From contig JAKVOG010000001.1 of the NCBI GenBank assembly GCA_022482925.1, forward strand, positions 186,001 through 250,000: a DNA stretch of 64,000 nucleotides, given 5' to 3'. The translations under genes were made by a program, and so were the position numbers. Origin of the DNA: Selenomonas sp. Its GTDB lineage: Bacteria > Bacillota > Negativicutes > Selenomonadales > Selenomonadaceae. Below, one piece after another: positions 42,715 through 52,264 of this stretch (the stretch's first letter is position 1; the number at the start of each line of letters is the position of its first letter). The notes beneath the pieces are model-generated. The model saw nothing but the letters and a program-made list of their open reading frames with translations, was not told the DNA's origin and searched no databases.

Positions 42715-44414
42715 CAATGTTTCTCCATATGTAAAAATTTCTCTTCAAAGTTCTCGACGCTCTCCGGATGACCAAACAGATAGCCCTGAATCGAATCCGC
42801 CTTGCACTCTTTGGTCAGCAGCTCATACTCCGCTTCTTCCTCTACGCCCTCGATGCAGCACTTGATGCCGATGCTGTGACAAAGTGCCACAACATACTGA
42901 ACCAGCTGACGATCGAATTCGTTCTCGAGTATCTTTTTGACGAACTCCCGGTCAATCTTCACGATATCACAGGAAAGGTACTTCAGTGACGCCAAGGACG
43001 AATACCCTGTGCCAAAGTCATCCATGGCAATCGCAATGCCCTGACTCCGGAATGCATCGAACTGTTTATTAATGAAACTCCAGTCCGCAACGATCTTGCT
43101 TTCTGTCAGCTCCAGGATGACGGAATCGGCCGGCATGTCATAGCGCGCCAGACATTCCGTCACGAATTCCTTGAATGCCAGATCCTTGACCTGCTCATAA
43201 CTCATATTGACACTGACCTGAAACTCCGGTACCACATGGCGCCATTTCTGACAGACCTTCAGTGCCTCTTCAAAGACCCACTTGCCTACCGGAATAATGA
43301 GTTTCGTCTCTTCCAGGATCGGGATGAACTCCATCGGTGCCACCATACGGCCTTTTGGATTCTTCCAACGAAGCAGTGCCTCGGCTCCGATCAGTTTCTG
43401 ATCCTCTGCACTGATCTGCGGCTGGAAAAAGAGACTGAACCCGATGCAGCCGTTCTCTACACTGTCCCAAAGGCTGTCGCGCATCGAGATGGAGCGTACC
43501 CAACGATTATACTGGTCCTTGCTGAACAGGACACTGCGATTCTTGCCTTCACGCTTCGCGATATCCATCGCTGCTTCCGCATGCTTATGCAGCACCAGAT
43601 AATCCTTGCCAGCTGTTGGATAGAATACCGTACCACAGGAAGCCGTACAGAAATACTGATGACCGTTGATATCCTGTGGACGTGACAATGCGCTCTGCAC
43701 ACTGGCGAATATTTCCGCCACATCCTGCTCCGTAGCTTCCGGATAGATCACTGCAAACTGATCGCCATCCAGTTTGAAAAGCGTCAGCGGAGTCGGCAGC
43801 ACATTCTCGATAAGCTCGCCTACCCGTTTCAGGACGATATCGCCCACCACACGGTTATAGGTCTCATTGACGATCTTGAAATTATCCAGACCAAAAACCA
43901 TAATCGCGCCGCCTTCCCCGGTTGCACGATATTGATTCAAAGCCATCTTAACGGCATGTTCGAACTGATATTTGTTCAGCAGTCCGGTAACCTCATCCGC
44001 CTGGTTCCGCTGCGCCATCCGGGACATCATGCCCACAAACATGCTGGGGGAGCCATCCCGGTCATTGCCCACACGACCACGGCAACGGATCCAGACATAT
44101 TCCCCCTGACGTGTCCTGACCCGGTATTCCATATTATGCTCGAATATGGTCTGCGTCTTCATAAGCCCGCGTATCGAAGCCAGATAAGCACTGCGCTCCT
44201 CTGGATGGATCAGCGGTGCCCAATACGCATCGAAATCCTGCATAATCTCGCCCGGCAGGTCAAAATCCTGCACAAGGTTCGGCGAAACCATTACAACGTT
44301 TTCCTGTATGTCTGTAAAGAATAAATAGTTATCCGTTGTCTTCTTCAGCAGATCAAAGAAAAACTTGAAGCGCCGCAAACAAGGGCTCAAAGGTATACGT
44401 TCATTCTTTTTCAT
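42714..44414 (-). CDS. PAS-GGDEF-EAL protein with degenerate GGDEF, probable c-di-GMP phosphodiesterase
   Basis: 566 residues, no membrane helix. A PAS-like domain (about 20-135) includes [20 protein letters not shown]. The GGDEF domain (about 145-300) has [13 protein letters not shown] where GGDEF should be (DGDQF), so cyclase activity is unlikely. The EAL domain (about 320-560) has all catalytic blocks: [69 protein letters not shown] and IQGYLFGHP. It should hydrolyse c-di-GMP, with the GGDEF perhaps binding GTP as an activator. ATG at 44414 follows AGGA by 8 nt. Coupled to queF. Confidence 0.9.
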   Translation of the reverse strand: MKKNERIPLSPCLRRFKFFFDLLKKTTDNYLFFTDIQENVVMVSPNLVQDFDLPGEIMQDFDAYWAPLIHPEERSAYLASIRGLMKTQTIFEHNMEYRVRTRQGEYVWIRCRGRVGNDRDGSPSMFVGMMSRMAQRNQADEVTGLLNKYQFEHAVKMALNQYRATGEGGAIMVFGLDNFKIVNETYNRVVGDIVLKRVGELIENVLPTPLTLFKLDGDQFAVIYPEATEQDVAEIFASVQSALSRPQDINGHQYFCTASCGTVFYPTAGKDYLVLHKHAEAAMDIAKREGKNRSVLFSKDQYNRWVRSISMRDSLWDSVENGCIGFSLFFQPQISAEDQKLIGAEALLRWKNPKGRMVAPMEFIPILEETKLIIPVGKWVFEEALKVCQKWRHVVPEFQVSVNMSYEQVKDLAFKEFVTECLARYDMPADSVILELTESKIVADWSFINKQFDAFRSQGIAIAMDDFGTGYSSLASLKYLSCDIVKIDREFVKKILENEFDRQLVQYVVALCHSIGIKCCIEGVEEEAEYELLTKECKADSIQGYLFGHPESVENFEEKFLHMEKH

Positions 44415-44511
44415 AGCTATCATCCTAATCGCCATTCTCTTATCTCTGAGGGCACTACGCCCATCTTGTATTTATCATATACCCAAACGACCTCAACAAT
44501 CAAGTCCTGTA

Positions 44512-44554
44512 AAAATAAAACGGGACCTGCTCTTTACTAAGAGCAGGTCCCGTC
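44512..44554 (-). terminator. Terminator of the fumarate reductase operon
   Basis: ACGGGACCTGCTCTT/AAGAGCAGGTCCCGT, 15-bp perfect stem, ACTA-type loop, then TTTTATTTTT on the minus strand. Confidence 0.92.
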
Positions 44555-44566
44555 ATTCTTACCGGA

Positions 44567-45319
44567 TTATTTGTCGAAGATGTTGCGCAGTGCCTGTTTA
44601 TTGACATCGCGATTCAGCTGGGCCAGATAGGTCGTCAGCTTGATATTCTTCGGGCAGGCTTCTACGCAGTTCTGGCTGTTGCCACAGCTGGTGATGCCGC
44701 CTTTCTCCATCAGTGCATTCAGGCGCTTCGGAGCGTCGAACTTTCCGAGCGGATGAAGATTGAAGAGATATGCCTGTACGGTCGGAGCCGGTCCGATGAA
44801 GTCCGACTGCGGGCCTACGTTCGGGCAGGCCTCAAGACAGCAGCCACAGGTCATGCAATGAGATATCTCATATGCCGTCTGGGCCGTATACGGATTCTGG
44901 ATCGGAGCATCCTTGACTTCCCATGTGCCATCAACCTCGACCCAGCCCTGGATACGTTTGAGGCTCTCAAACATAACCGAGCGATCGATCAGCAGATCGC
45001 GGATAACCGGGAACGTACGAGCCGGAGCCAGATGGATCGGCTGCTTGAGGTTATCGATCAGCGAGCAGCAGGCCTGACGAGCTTTGCCATTGATGACCAT
45101 CATGCAGGCACCGCAAACCTTCTCGAGGCAGTTGCATTCCCAGACAACTGGGGCAACTTTCTTGCCATCTGCCGTTACCGGATTCTTCTGGATTTCCATC
45201 AGGGCTGCAACAACGTTAAGGCCCGGACGATAGTCTACATCGAACTCCTGCGTATACGGCTTTTCTGTTGGGCCGTCCTGGCGTTCGATAACAAATCTGA
45301 CTTTTTTCTGTTCTGCCAT
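44567..45319 (-). CDS. sdhB: Fumarate reductase/succinate dehydrogenase iron-sulfur subunit
   Basis: 250 residues carrying three clusters. 2Fe-2S: ECNCLEKVCGACMMVINGKA and a later Cys (RQACC). 4Fe-4S: SHCMTCGCCLEACPNVG. 3Fe-4S: CGNSQNCVEACPKNIKL. It passes electrons between the quinone site and the flavoprotein. In an anaerobe with this gene content the complex most likely reduces fumarate. Last gene of fumA-fumB-sdhC-sdhA-sdhB. Confidence 0.95.
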   Translation of the reverse strand: MAEQKKVRFVIERQDGPTEKPYTQEFDVDYRPGLNVVAALMEIQKNPVTADGKKVAPVVWECNCLEKVCGACMMVINGKARQACCSLIDNLKQPIHLAPARTFPVIRDLLIDRSVMFESLKRIQGWVEVDGTWEVKDAPIQNPYTAQTAYEISHCMTCGCCLEACPNVGPQSDFIGPAPTVQAYLFNLHPLGKFDAPKRLNALMEKGGITSCGNSQNCVEACPKNIKLTTYLAQLNRDVNKQALRNIFDK

Positions 45320-45336
45320 TCTATTTGTCCTCCCTC

Positions 45337-47166
45337 TTACTCTTTCTTAGCTACAGCGTAGTTACGCAGACGCGGCTTGATGAGAGAGTGCTCAAACTCA
45401 CGATAGGAAACCTCTGGCTCCTCGTGTTCAGCCTCAAAGGTAACGATGGTCGTGCGCATGAAACGTGCATCATCACGTGGCATGAATACGAGATCACCCT
45501 TCTCATCCGTTACGCGCTCGCCCTTGTCATCGAGGACAATCTTAGCATGGGCACCGCGGCTCTCATCACGCAGCAAGGCAGATTTCGTGATTGCCATTGC
45601 ATAGATAATCATATTGCGGAGCTGACGGACAAACATTGCCTCCTGGTTTGCCCAGGTGCCATGGTCCGTTACGCCGATATTGTCCCAACGCTTGAGGATC
45701 TCATGGAGTTCCTTCATGCACTGAGCCAGGCCATTGTTATCGCGCTCAACCGATACATATTTGTACATGATATCGCCCAGTTCGTGATGCAGCTTATGTG
45801 CATTCTCCGGACCATTCATGTTACGGATCTTATCGAACTCAGCTACGCACTCTTTGCGGGCTGCTTCCAGCTCTGCTTCCGTAAGAGCCTCGCCAGTCTT
45901 GCCGCTGCGAGCCAGTTTGAGAGACTCCGGACCAGAGATCGTGCCCGAGTATGCTGCCGACAGCAGGGAGTTTGCACCCAGACGGTTGGCACCATGATAC
46001 TGGTAGTCACACTCACCAGAAGCCATGAGGCCCGGGATGTTCGTGTGATGTTCGCGGTCAACCCAGATACCACCCATGGAATAATGAATGGACGGGAAGA
46101 TCTCCATCGGAACCTTACGCGGATCTTTACCTACGAAATCATCATACATCTCGAGGATGCCGCCGAGCTTACGCTCGAGGTAATCTGCCGGGATGTGGGA
46201 CAGATCGAGGTATACGCGGTTCGGGTTATGCATGCCGAGGCCCATGTGGACAACGACTTTGTAGATTGCACGGGATGCAACGTCACGCGGTACGAGGTTG
46301 CCGTATGCCGGATACATATCCTCGAGGAAGTACCAACGCTCTTTCTCATGCGTCTCCGGATTCTCACGATAAACCCATACACGGCCACCTTCACCACGGC
46401 AGGCCTCAGACATCAGACGGTTCTTATCCGTACCCGGAATAGCCGTCGGATGGATCTGCAGGAACTCCGGGTTGCCGATTTCTGCGCCCTGCTGGTATAC
46501 AGCCGAAACAGCCGAACCATTGCAGATCGTGGAAGCCGTGCAACGACCATAGACCTGACCCGGGCCGCCGGTTGCCAGGATGACAACATCAGCCGGGAAG
46601 GATACGATCTCGTTGGAGTTCATATTCTGGGCAACGATACCACGGCAAACGCCGTCCTTGTTCTTGATGATCTTGATGAATTCCCAGAACTCATACTTCT
46701 TCACGCCGCCCTTGACTTCCCAACGGCGAACCTGCTCATCAAGAGCATACAGCAGCTGCTGACCAGTCGTAGAACCGGCGAAGCAGGTACGTTTATTCTT
46801 CTGACCACCGAAGTTACGGAGATCGAGGACACCTTCAGCCGTACGCGTGAACGGTACGCCCATGCGATCGAACATCTTGATGAGCTTTGGAGCAGCTTCA
46901 ACCATGCCTTTTACAGCCAGCTGATCAGCCAGGAAGTCACCGCCATATACGGTATCATCGAAATGCTCATAAATGCTGTCGTGCTCGCCTTTCGTATCCA
47001 TGCAGGCGTTGATGCCGCCCTGTGCACACAGCGAATGGGAGCGTTTGACCGGGCAGTAAGAGAACAGGTCAACCTTGCCGCCGTCTTCGCAGATCTTCAG
47101 CGCAGCCATGAGGCCGGAAAGACCGCCGCCTACGACAATAATCTTATTTTCTGGTTTATTAGCCAT
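45337..47166 (-). CDS. sdhA: Fumarate reductase/succinate dehydrogenase flavoprotein subunit
   Basis: 609 residues. FAD-binding IIVVGGGLSGLMAALKICED, the flavin-linking His in RSHSLCAQGGINACMD, and the catalytic Arg/His region in IHPTAIPGTDKNRLMSEACR and HYSMGGIWVD. The product resembles the Bacillus/Wolinella type B enzymes that pair with a single di-haem cytochrome b. The gene is intact. A 614-codon frame on the opposite strand is only a shadow. Confidence 0.96.
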   Translation of the reverse strand: MANKPENKIIVVGGGLSGLMAALKICEDGGKVDLFSYCPVKRSHSLCAQGGINACMDTKGEHDSIYEHFDDTVYGGDFLADQLAVKGMVEAAPKLIKMFDRMGVPFTRTAEGVLDLRNFGGQKNKRTCFAGSTTGQQLLYALDEQVRRWEVKGGVKKYEFWEFIKIIKNKDGVCRGIVAQNMNSNEIVSFPADVVILATGGPGQVYGRCTASTICNGSAVSAVYQQGAEIGNPEFLQIHPTAIPGTDKNRLMSEACRGEGGRVWVYRENPETHEKERWYFLEDMYPAYGNLVPRDVASRAIYKVVVHMGLGMHNPNRVYLDLSHIPADYLERKLGGILEMYDDFVGKDPRKVPMEIFPSIHYSMGGIWVDREHHTNIPGLMASGECDYQYHGANRLGANSLLSAAYSGTISGPESLKLARSGKTGEALTEAELEAARKECVAEFDKIRNMNGPENAHKLHHELGDIMYKYVSVERDNNGLAQCMKELHEILKRWDNIGVTDHGTWANQEAMFVRQLRNMIIYAMAITKSALLRDESRGAHAKIVLDDKGERVTDEKGDLVFMPRDDARFMRTTIVTFEAEHEEPEVSYREFEHSLIKPRLRNYAVAKKE

Positions 47167-47203
47167 TGAAATTCTCCTTTACTTAGCTATACTTCCACGA
47201 AAC

Positions 47204-47830
47204 TTACATTACGAAGTAGCTGCCCATGAATACCAGGGTAATCAGGCAGAGAACCACGCAAAGGCACATGCTCAGGCAATTGATGACCGTCTGGATACGC
47301 GGACCCTTGGCAATACCCCAGGTCATGCAGAATGTCGTAATACCATTGCTGAAATGGAAGATAGCAGCAAACATGCCGATGATATAAAGCACGGCATAAA
47401 GCGGATGTCCCGTGAAGTAGCTCTGAAGGAGCTCATAGGAAATCGGCGTGCCCGTGATACCCTTCGTGAACAGGCGGAGATAGCCGACATGCCATACGAG
47501 GAATACAACGAGGAACCATGCCGTCCAGCGCTGAAGCGCGAACTGCCAGTTACGGATGTAACCGAAACGGCCCGGATTGTTGTTTGCCTGCAGGGCAATA
47601 TAGATACCATAGATTGCATGGAACAGGAGCGGAACCGCAATGCCGCAGACTTCCAGCATAAGGAATACTGGTTTCGGGATAAGCTCCATCATAGCCAGTG
47701 CACCATTAAGTGCAGGAGCGCCGCCAAGGGCCATGGAATTGGTAAAGATATGCTCAAAGAGCACCATACCAAGAACCAAGAGGCCAACTAATGAATGCAG
47801 ACGCCGCAGATAAAAAGTTGTGTGAAACAT
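47204..47830 (-). CDS. sdhC: Succinate dehydrogenase/fumarate reductase cytochrome b558 subunit
   Basis: 208 residues with five membrane helices and well-placed His residues for two haems: RRLHSLVGLLVLGMVLFEHI, LLFHAIYGIYIALQANN, VVFLVWHVGYLRLF and FAAIFHFSNGITTFCM. Matches the B. subtilis-type SdhC, which holds the (mena)quinone site and anchors SdhAB to the membrane. Its haem requirement fits the tetrapyrrole genes of this genome. First of the three sdh genes. Confidence 0.93.
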   Translation of the reverse strand: MFHTTFYLRRLHSLVGLLVLGMVLFEHIFTNSMALGGAPALNGALAMMELIPKPVFLMLEVCGIAVPLLFHAIYGIYIALQANNNPGRFGYIRNWQFALQRWTAWFLVVFLVWHVGYLRLFTKGITGTPISYELLQSYFTGHPLYAVLYIIGMFAAIFHFSNGITTFCMTWGIAKGPRIQTVINCLSMCLCVVLCLITLVFMGSYFVM

Positions 47831-47918
47831 TCTATACCTCCTAAAATAATTCCTTTGAGAATCTGCAGGAACCGAAGTGTGAGAGAAACCTCAGTCCCTG
47901 TCATGTCCCATTTCTTTA

Positions 47919-48485
47919 TCAGTAGCCTTTCAGCGTACGATACTTAGCCTGATTCGTCTCGTAAAGGTTATTGCCTTCACAGTCGATTACGACAATAGCC
48001 GGGAAATCTTCAACCGTCAGACGGGCTACAGCCTCAGGACCGAGCTCCGGGTAAGCGAGGACTTCATAGTTCTTGACCGATTTCGCAATCAGGGCAGCAG
48101 CACCGCCGACAGCAGCAAAATACGTGACACCGTTCTTTTTCATGGAGTCAACGACTGCCTGGGAACGGGATCCTTTACCGATCATCCCTTTGATTCCCTG
48201 CTCCAGCATAGTCGGCGTATAGGCATCCATACGACCGGACGTCGTCGGGCCGCAGGAACCGATCGGATCGCCTGGTTTTGCCGGCGTCGGTCCGAGATAA
48301 TAAACCATCTGATTGGTCCAGTCAACCGGCAGCTTCTCGCCACGGGCAAGAGCTTCCGTCATCACTTTATGCGCCGCATCACGGGCAGCGATGATCGTAC
48401 CAGAGATAAGAACTGCATCCCCGACGTGCAGTTTACGGGACATTTCCTCCGTGAACGGAGTCTGAATCTTAATCTGTTCTGCCAT
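47919..48485 (-). CDS. Fumarate hydratase (class I) beta subunit
   Basis: 188 residues, equivalent to the C-terminal domain of class I fumarase or the beta subunit of tartrate dehydratase. Landmarks: LISGTIIAARDAAHKVMTEA, MVYYLGPTPAKPGDPIGSCG PTTSGRMDAYTP (split here for length) and YFAAVGGAAALIAKSVK. GSCGPTTSGRMD contributes to the substrate site. Acts with the alpha subunit 23 bases upstream to interconvert malate and fumarate. Confidence 0.94.
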   Translation of the reverse strand: MAEQIKIQTPFTEEMSRKLHVGDAVLISGTIIAARDAAHKVMTEALARGEKLPVDWTNQMVYYLGPTPAKPGDPIGSCGPTTSGRMDAYTPTMLEQGIKGMIGKGSRSQAVVDSMKKNGVTYFAAVGGAAALIAKSVKNYEVLAYPELGPEAVARLTVEDFPAIVVIDCEGNNLYETNQAKYRTLKGY

Positions 48486-48508
48486 TCTATTTTCCTCCTG
48501 TCCTCAAA

Positions 48509-49351
48509 TCAAAGTACACGCTGTTTATGACGCATTGCATGGCAGCAGATCGTGACTGCTACCGGCAGGCCGGCGATATGCGTCGGGCCCCACTCAATAT
48601 TGACAGCGAGTGCAGAGGTCGTACCACCAAGCTGCGGTCCGATACCCGTCTGATTGATGAGATCCAGAAGCTCACCCTCAAGTTTGGCGTACTCCGGCAT
48701 CGGATTACGCTCATCTACGGAGCGGGTCAATGCCTTCTTGGACATGAGAGCCGCACGGTCCATCGTTCCACCGATGCCGATACCGACTACCATTGGCGGG
48801 CACGGATTCATGCTGGCATGAAGAATGATCTCCATGACGGCTTTCTTTACACCCTCGACACCATCAGCCGGAACCAGCATCTTGACGCCGGACTTATTCT
48901 CCGAGCCAAAGCCTTTCGGTGCAACCGTGATCTTGAGCTTGTCGCCCGGTACGATCTGCGTATAGATAATGCCCGGCGTATTGTTCTTCGTATTCACACG
49001 GTTGAAGAGCGGCTCAGCAACTACTGATTTGCGCAGATAACCATCGGTGTAGCCCTTGGCAATACCGGCATTGACTGCATCTTCCAGCAGGCCGCCAGTG
49101 ATATGAAGATCCTGACCAACCTCAAGGAATACGATCGTCATGCCAGTGTCCTGACAATACGGACGATCCTCAGCCTTGGCAATCTCTGCATTCTTGATGA
49201 TCTGGTCCAGTACATTCTGCCCGACCGGGGATTTCTCCGTCTCGCGGCCCCGTTTCAGAGCATTATAGACATCATCCGGAAGATAATAAGCTGCTTCTTT
49301 GCACATCTGTGCTACGGTTTCCGTGATTTGTTTTGCGTCGAGTTCTCGCAA
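48509..49351 (-). CDS. Fumarate hydratase (class I) alpha subunit
   Basis: 280 residues, holding the [4Fe-4S] catalytic cluster: Cys in AEDRPYCQDTGMTIVF, in HASMNPCPPMVVGIGIGGTM and near the C-terminus (VTICCHAMRHKQ). The cluster makes the enzyme oxygen-sensitive, as expected in an anaerobe. A TTG at 49351 (6 nt after GGAGGG) is preferred to the ATG at 49366, which lies within the ribosome site. First gene of the fumarase-fumarate reductase operon, downstream of an FNR/CRP-like palindrome. Confidence 0.92.
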   Translation of the reverse strand: MRELDAKQITETVAQMCKEAAYYLPDDVYNALKRGRETEKSPVGQNVLDQIIKNAEIAKAEDRPYCQDTGMTIVFLEVGQDLHITGGLLEDAVNAGIAKGYTDGYLRKSVVAEPLFNRVNTKNNTPGIIYTQIVPGDKLKITVAPKGFGSENKSGVKMLVPADGVEGVKKAVMEIILHASMNPCPPMVVGIGIGGTMDRAALMSKKALTRSVDERNPMPEYAKLEGELLDLINQTGIGPQLGGTTSALAVNIEWGPTHIAGLPVAVTICCHAMRHKQRVL

Positions 49352-49501
49352 AGTAATCCCTCCCATAAATACGAATTATCACACATCTGTAGGCTCATCA
49401 TAGCACATTTTTTTACGTACTTCAAGCATTTCGAAAGTGCCGTGAACCCGCGTAAATAGTGAATTTCGTTCACTTTTATGTTGCTTCGATTTACCTATCC
49501 T

Positions 49502-49517
49502 TGTGATTATAATCACA
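49502..49517. promoter_or_regulatory. CRP/FNR-type palindrome upstream of the fumarase operon
   Basis: TGTGATTATAATCACA is a perfect 16-bp palindrome fitting TGTGA-N6-TCACA. It lies about 150 bp upstream of the fumarase alpha start; the only other neighbour reads towards it (gene end), so it can only serve this operon. A second, looser repeat, GTGAA-TTTCG-TTCAC, is at 49459-49473, closer to the gene. Confidence 0.6.
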
Positions 49518-49625
49518 TCACTATTTATATTTGCTACTCATCAAAAAAATCCTGCTTGTTTTCCATTTTTTTGTAAAAAAATATTATTATTTTTTATATG
49601 TATGTTATTGTAGCATTTATGAGAA

Positions 49626-50108
49626 TTATATTCTTATCAACTTAACAGTTGGTCTCTTGCCAGCAATAAGTTCTGCCACCATAAACGAACCTCTGCTCTC
49701 ATCACGAGGACGAGCCACACTACCCGGATTCAACACGGTGAGTTCACCTACGGACAAATCCGCTACATGCGTGTGTCCATAGATGACCAGATCCGCCCCC
49801 ACTTCATGTGCGGCCCGTTCGACGATATTCGTCGTATACTGAACGCCAAACCGATGCCCATGCGTCAGCAGGATGCGATGACCAGCCAGCTCGAACACCT
49901 GCGTATCGGAAAGTTCGATATCCGGCCAGTCATTATTGCCGGCTACCTTCGATACCGGAACATCTGACACCATAGCCAGATATTCCGCGTCCTCCGCGAT
50001 ATCCCCGGCGAAAAGCCAGTGCTCCACACCTTTGGCCTGCGGATGAGACAGCATTACGTCAATAGCATTCGTATCGCCATGACTGTCGCTTACGATTCCG
50101 ATCTTCAT
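49626..50108 (-). CDS. YfcE/MJ0936-family metallophosphoesterase
   Basis: 160 residues, calcineurin-like fold: IGIVSDSHGDTNAID, WLFAGDIAEDAEYL, VAGNNDWPD, LLTHGHRFGVQ and VIYGHTHVADL supply the two-metal site. Members hydrolyse phosphodiesters in vitro; the natural substrate is uncertain. Its start overlaps the rdgB stop by four bases, a common arrangement in Firmicutes. Confidence 0.92.
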   Translation of the reverse strand: MKIGIVSDSHGDTNAIDVMLSHPQAKGVEHWLFAGDIAEDAEYLAMVSDVPVSKVAGNNDWPDIELSDTQVFELAGHRILLTHGHRFGVQYTTNIVERAAHEVGADLVIYGHTHVADLSVGELTVLNPGSVARPRDESRGSFMVAELIAGKRPTVKLIRI

Positions 50109-50704
50109 TTCAGATAATCCTCCAGCTTGCTGACCATCTGACGCAGTGCCCGCCCCCGGTGGCTGATCCGGTCTTTTTCCTCAAAATTCAGCTCAGCCAT
50201 GGTCCGGCCGGCAAATTCACGGGTATAGAAATACGGATCATAGCCAAAACCATTATGCCCCTTCGGCCATTTCCGTATCGTACCGTTGCAGCGGCCGTTC
50301 GTCGTAAACACCGTGCCATCCGTATCCACGAACGTCAGCGCACAGCAATAACTGGCCGATGATTCCTCCACATCTGCGATACAGAGTTCCTCCAGCATCT
50401 TCTGGTTGTTTGTGGCATCATCCGCATGGTAACCGGCATAACGCGCCGAATAGATGCCCGGTGCCCCGCCCAGCGCTGCAATCTCCAGTCCGGAATCATC
50501 GGCCAGGCAGGCAAAACCAGTATGTTCCATATAGAACTTCGCCTTGATCCGCGCGTTCTCCGAGAAGGAGTCTCCATCCTCCACCGCATCCGGCAGCTCA
50601 CCGAAATCTGCCAGCGAAACGACTTCCACCGGCAGATGCTCAAAAGCTTCCATCATCTCCCGGATCTTTCCCTGATTCTTCGTTGCAATCACGATTTTCT
50701 TCAT
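50105..50704 (-). CDS. rdgB: XTP/dITP diphosphatase (Ham1/RdgB family)
   Basis: 199 residues. VIATKNQGKIREMMEAFEHL is the nucleotide-recognition start, FACLADDSGLEIAALGGAPGIYSARYAG (shown by position 65-92) the catalytic Asp and metal region, and FGYDPYFYTREFAGRTMAEL the base-specificity loop. Removes deaminated purine nucleotides from the pool. Cotranscribed with rph upstream and the phosphodiesterase downstream. Confidence 0.95.
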   Translation of the reverse strand: MKKIVIATKNQGKIREMMEAFEHLPVEVVSLADFGELPDAVEDGDSFSENARIKAKFYMEHTGFACLADDSGLEIAALGGAPGIYSARYAGYHADDATNNQKMLEELCIADVEESSASYCCALTFVDTDGTVFTTNGRCNGTIRKWPKGHNGFGYDPYFYTREFAGRTMAELNFEEKDRISHRGRALRQMVSKLEDYLK

Positions 50705-50779
50705 AGCGTCTTACCCTCATACTGCTTTCTAAAATACTTTCTATATCTTAAAAGGACCACAAACCCAATAACCACAGAA

Positions 50780-51526
50780 TCAACCTTCACGGCCGACTAA
50801 CCAGACCAGTTCTCCCCCGAGTATATCCTTCTGATAGGAGATCAGTTCCCGGCAGCCTTTCTCGCCCAGTTGCAGCAGCTGGCCAAGTTCCTCATGCGAA
50901 AACGGCCGGCCTTCGCCCGTTCCCTGTACCTCTACGAATTTGCCAGCCCCGGTCATGACCACATTCATATCCACGATGGCCTGCGAATCCTCCTCATAAC
51001 AGAGATCGAGGATAGGATCTTCCTCATGGCTTATGCCCACGCTGATCGCGGCCAGGAAATCCTTGACCGGGAACACCTTCCCCTTCTCGTAGAAAGTCGC
51101 ACAGGCCTCCACTAATGCGACAAAGGCTCCGGTGATTGAGGCAGTCCGGGTACCACCGTCAGCCTGGATCACATCACAGTCGATCATGATCGTACGCTCG
51201 CCCAAAGCTTTCGTATCCACAACCGAACGCAGGCTGCGGCCGATCAACCGCTCAATCTCCTGCGTACGGCCGGACTGCTTGCCACGCACCGCTTCCCGCT
51301 GCGTACGCGTTCCCGTAGCACTCGGCAACAGCGAATACTCTGCCGTGATCCAGCCTTCGCCCGATCCCTTCAGGAAAAATGGCACCCGCTCTTCAATCGA
51401 AGCCGCACAAATGACCTTTGTATTCCCCATCTCAATCAGCACGGAACCTGCCGGATATTTCTGGAAACGCCGCTGTATCGTATATGCCCTCAGCTCATCC
51501 GGCTGACGACGATCTGTTCTTTGCAT
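50780..51526 (-). CDS. rph: Ribonuclease PH
   Basis: A 3'-5' phosphorolytic exoribonuclease that trims tRNA 3' ends. About 248 residues: [58 protein letters not shown] (phosphate and RNA site), [20 protein letters not shown], and the C-terminal [21 protein letters not shown] at 51526 follows GTAGGAGGAG; the frame is open 17 codons further but without a ribosome site. Order rph-rdgB-yfcE is conserved in Firmicutes. Confidence 0.95.
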   Translation of the reverse strand: MQRTDRRQPDELRAYTIQRRFQKYPAGSVLIEMGNTKVICAASIEERVPFFLKGSGEGWITAEYSLLPSATGTRTQREAVRGKQSGRTQEIERLIGRSLRSVVDTKALGERTIMIDCDVIQADGGTRTASITGAFVALVEACATFYEKGKVFPVKDFLAAISVGISHEEDPILDLCYEEDSQAIVDMNVVMTGAGKFVEVQGTGEGRPFSHEELGQLLQLGEKGCRELISYQKDILGGELVWLVGREG

Positions 51527-51545
51527 AATAAAAGCTCCTCCTACA

Positions 51546-51575
51546 GAAAAAGCCTTCCTCAAAGAGGGAGGCTTC
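51546..51575 (-). terminator. Terminator between the CofE-like gene and rph
   Basis: Minus strand AGCCTCCCTC/GAGGAAGGCT with a TTT loop (one mismatch), then TTTTTCTG. It overlaps the region just before rph and may act as partial terminator. Confidence 0.8.
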
Positions 51576-51589
51576 ACTTGAACCCACTA

Positions 51590-52249
51590 TTATTTGCTTT
51601 CCTGATACTGCTTATAATTCTTGATAATGCAGATCGGTGTCTTCTGGGATGCATTGCCGAACGGATTATCGATAAGCAGCTGGGCAGCCATCTGGCCATT
51701 GACCTTGTCCGTCACGCCAACCACACGCGAACGCTTGAGGTCATTGACATCAGCGATCATTGCGCCGAAGCAGCCCAGACGCTCCGCAATTTTCTTAACG
51801 ACCTCGTTCGGCTCGCCCGGCCCATAAACGATGCATTTATCGAACGGCGGCATCGTCCCCGTCACATCATCGATCATCGCCGTTTCCGTGCCGCCCCATT
51901 TATAGAACAGGCCATTCTGTCCGACAATCTTGCCGAGGAAGCCGGCAAACAAAGCGAATGCTACACGCCACTTGCCTTCGACATTCATCAGTGACTGCAT
52001 GCCATGCGGCGAAGCCAGCGAACCATAATCCGGAATGAACCGGCAGCAGAACTGTGCCACACTCGAGATCTGGAGATCCTCCGGACGCACAAAACGTCCC
52101 TGCGTGATTGCGACTACACTCTCTGCGCAGCACAACAGATCGTTCTCGCCAATCTTCCCTTTCGTATAGCGCTCAATGCTGTCTACGATATCATCTTTAT
52201 CCGTCAGGATGCGCGTCGGCACCGGGATAAGTTCTAATTCTTCTGCCAT
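51590..52249 (-). CDS. CofE-like (coenzyme F420 gamma-glutamyl ligase fold) protein
   Basis: 219 residues. LIPVPTRILTDKDDIVDSIE, NDLLCCAESVVAITQGRFV, GVTDKVNGQMAAQLLID and the Asp/Glu-rich blocks between recall the F420-0:gamma-glutamyl ligase fold (CofE). Nothing else suggests F420 in this organism, and Firmicute homologues have no proven F420 role, so the actual acceptor is unknown. It begins a small group with a membrane protein gene upstream (15-base gap). Confidence 0.72.
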   Translation of the reverse strand: MAEELELIPVPTRILTDKDDIVDSIERYTKGKIGENDLLCCAESVVAITQGRFVRPEDLQISSVAQFCCRFIPDYGSLASPHGMQSLMNVEGKWRVAFALFAGFLGKIVGQNGLFYKWGGTETAMIDDVTGTMPPFDKCIVYGPGEPNEVVKKIAERLGCFGAMIADVNDLKRSRVVGVTDKVNGQMAAQLLIDNPFGNASQKTPICIIKNYKQYQESK

Positions 52250-52264
52250 TATTTCGCTGCCTCC

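Noticed and set aside
45325-47169. 614-codon open frame on the plus strand opposite sdhA
   Set aside because: It mirrors the sdhA codons exactly, has no family-like motif, and sdhA itself is full length with all catalytic motifs.
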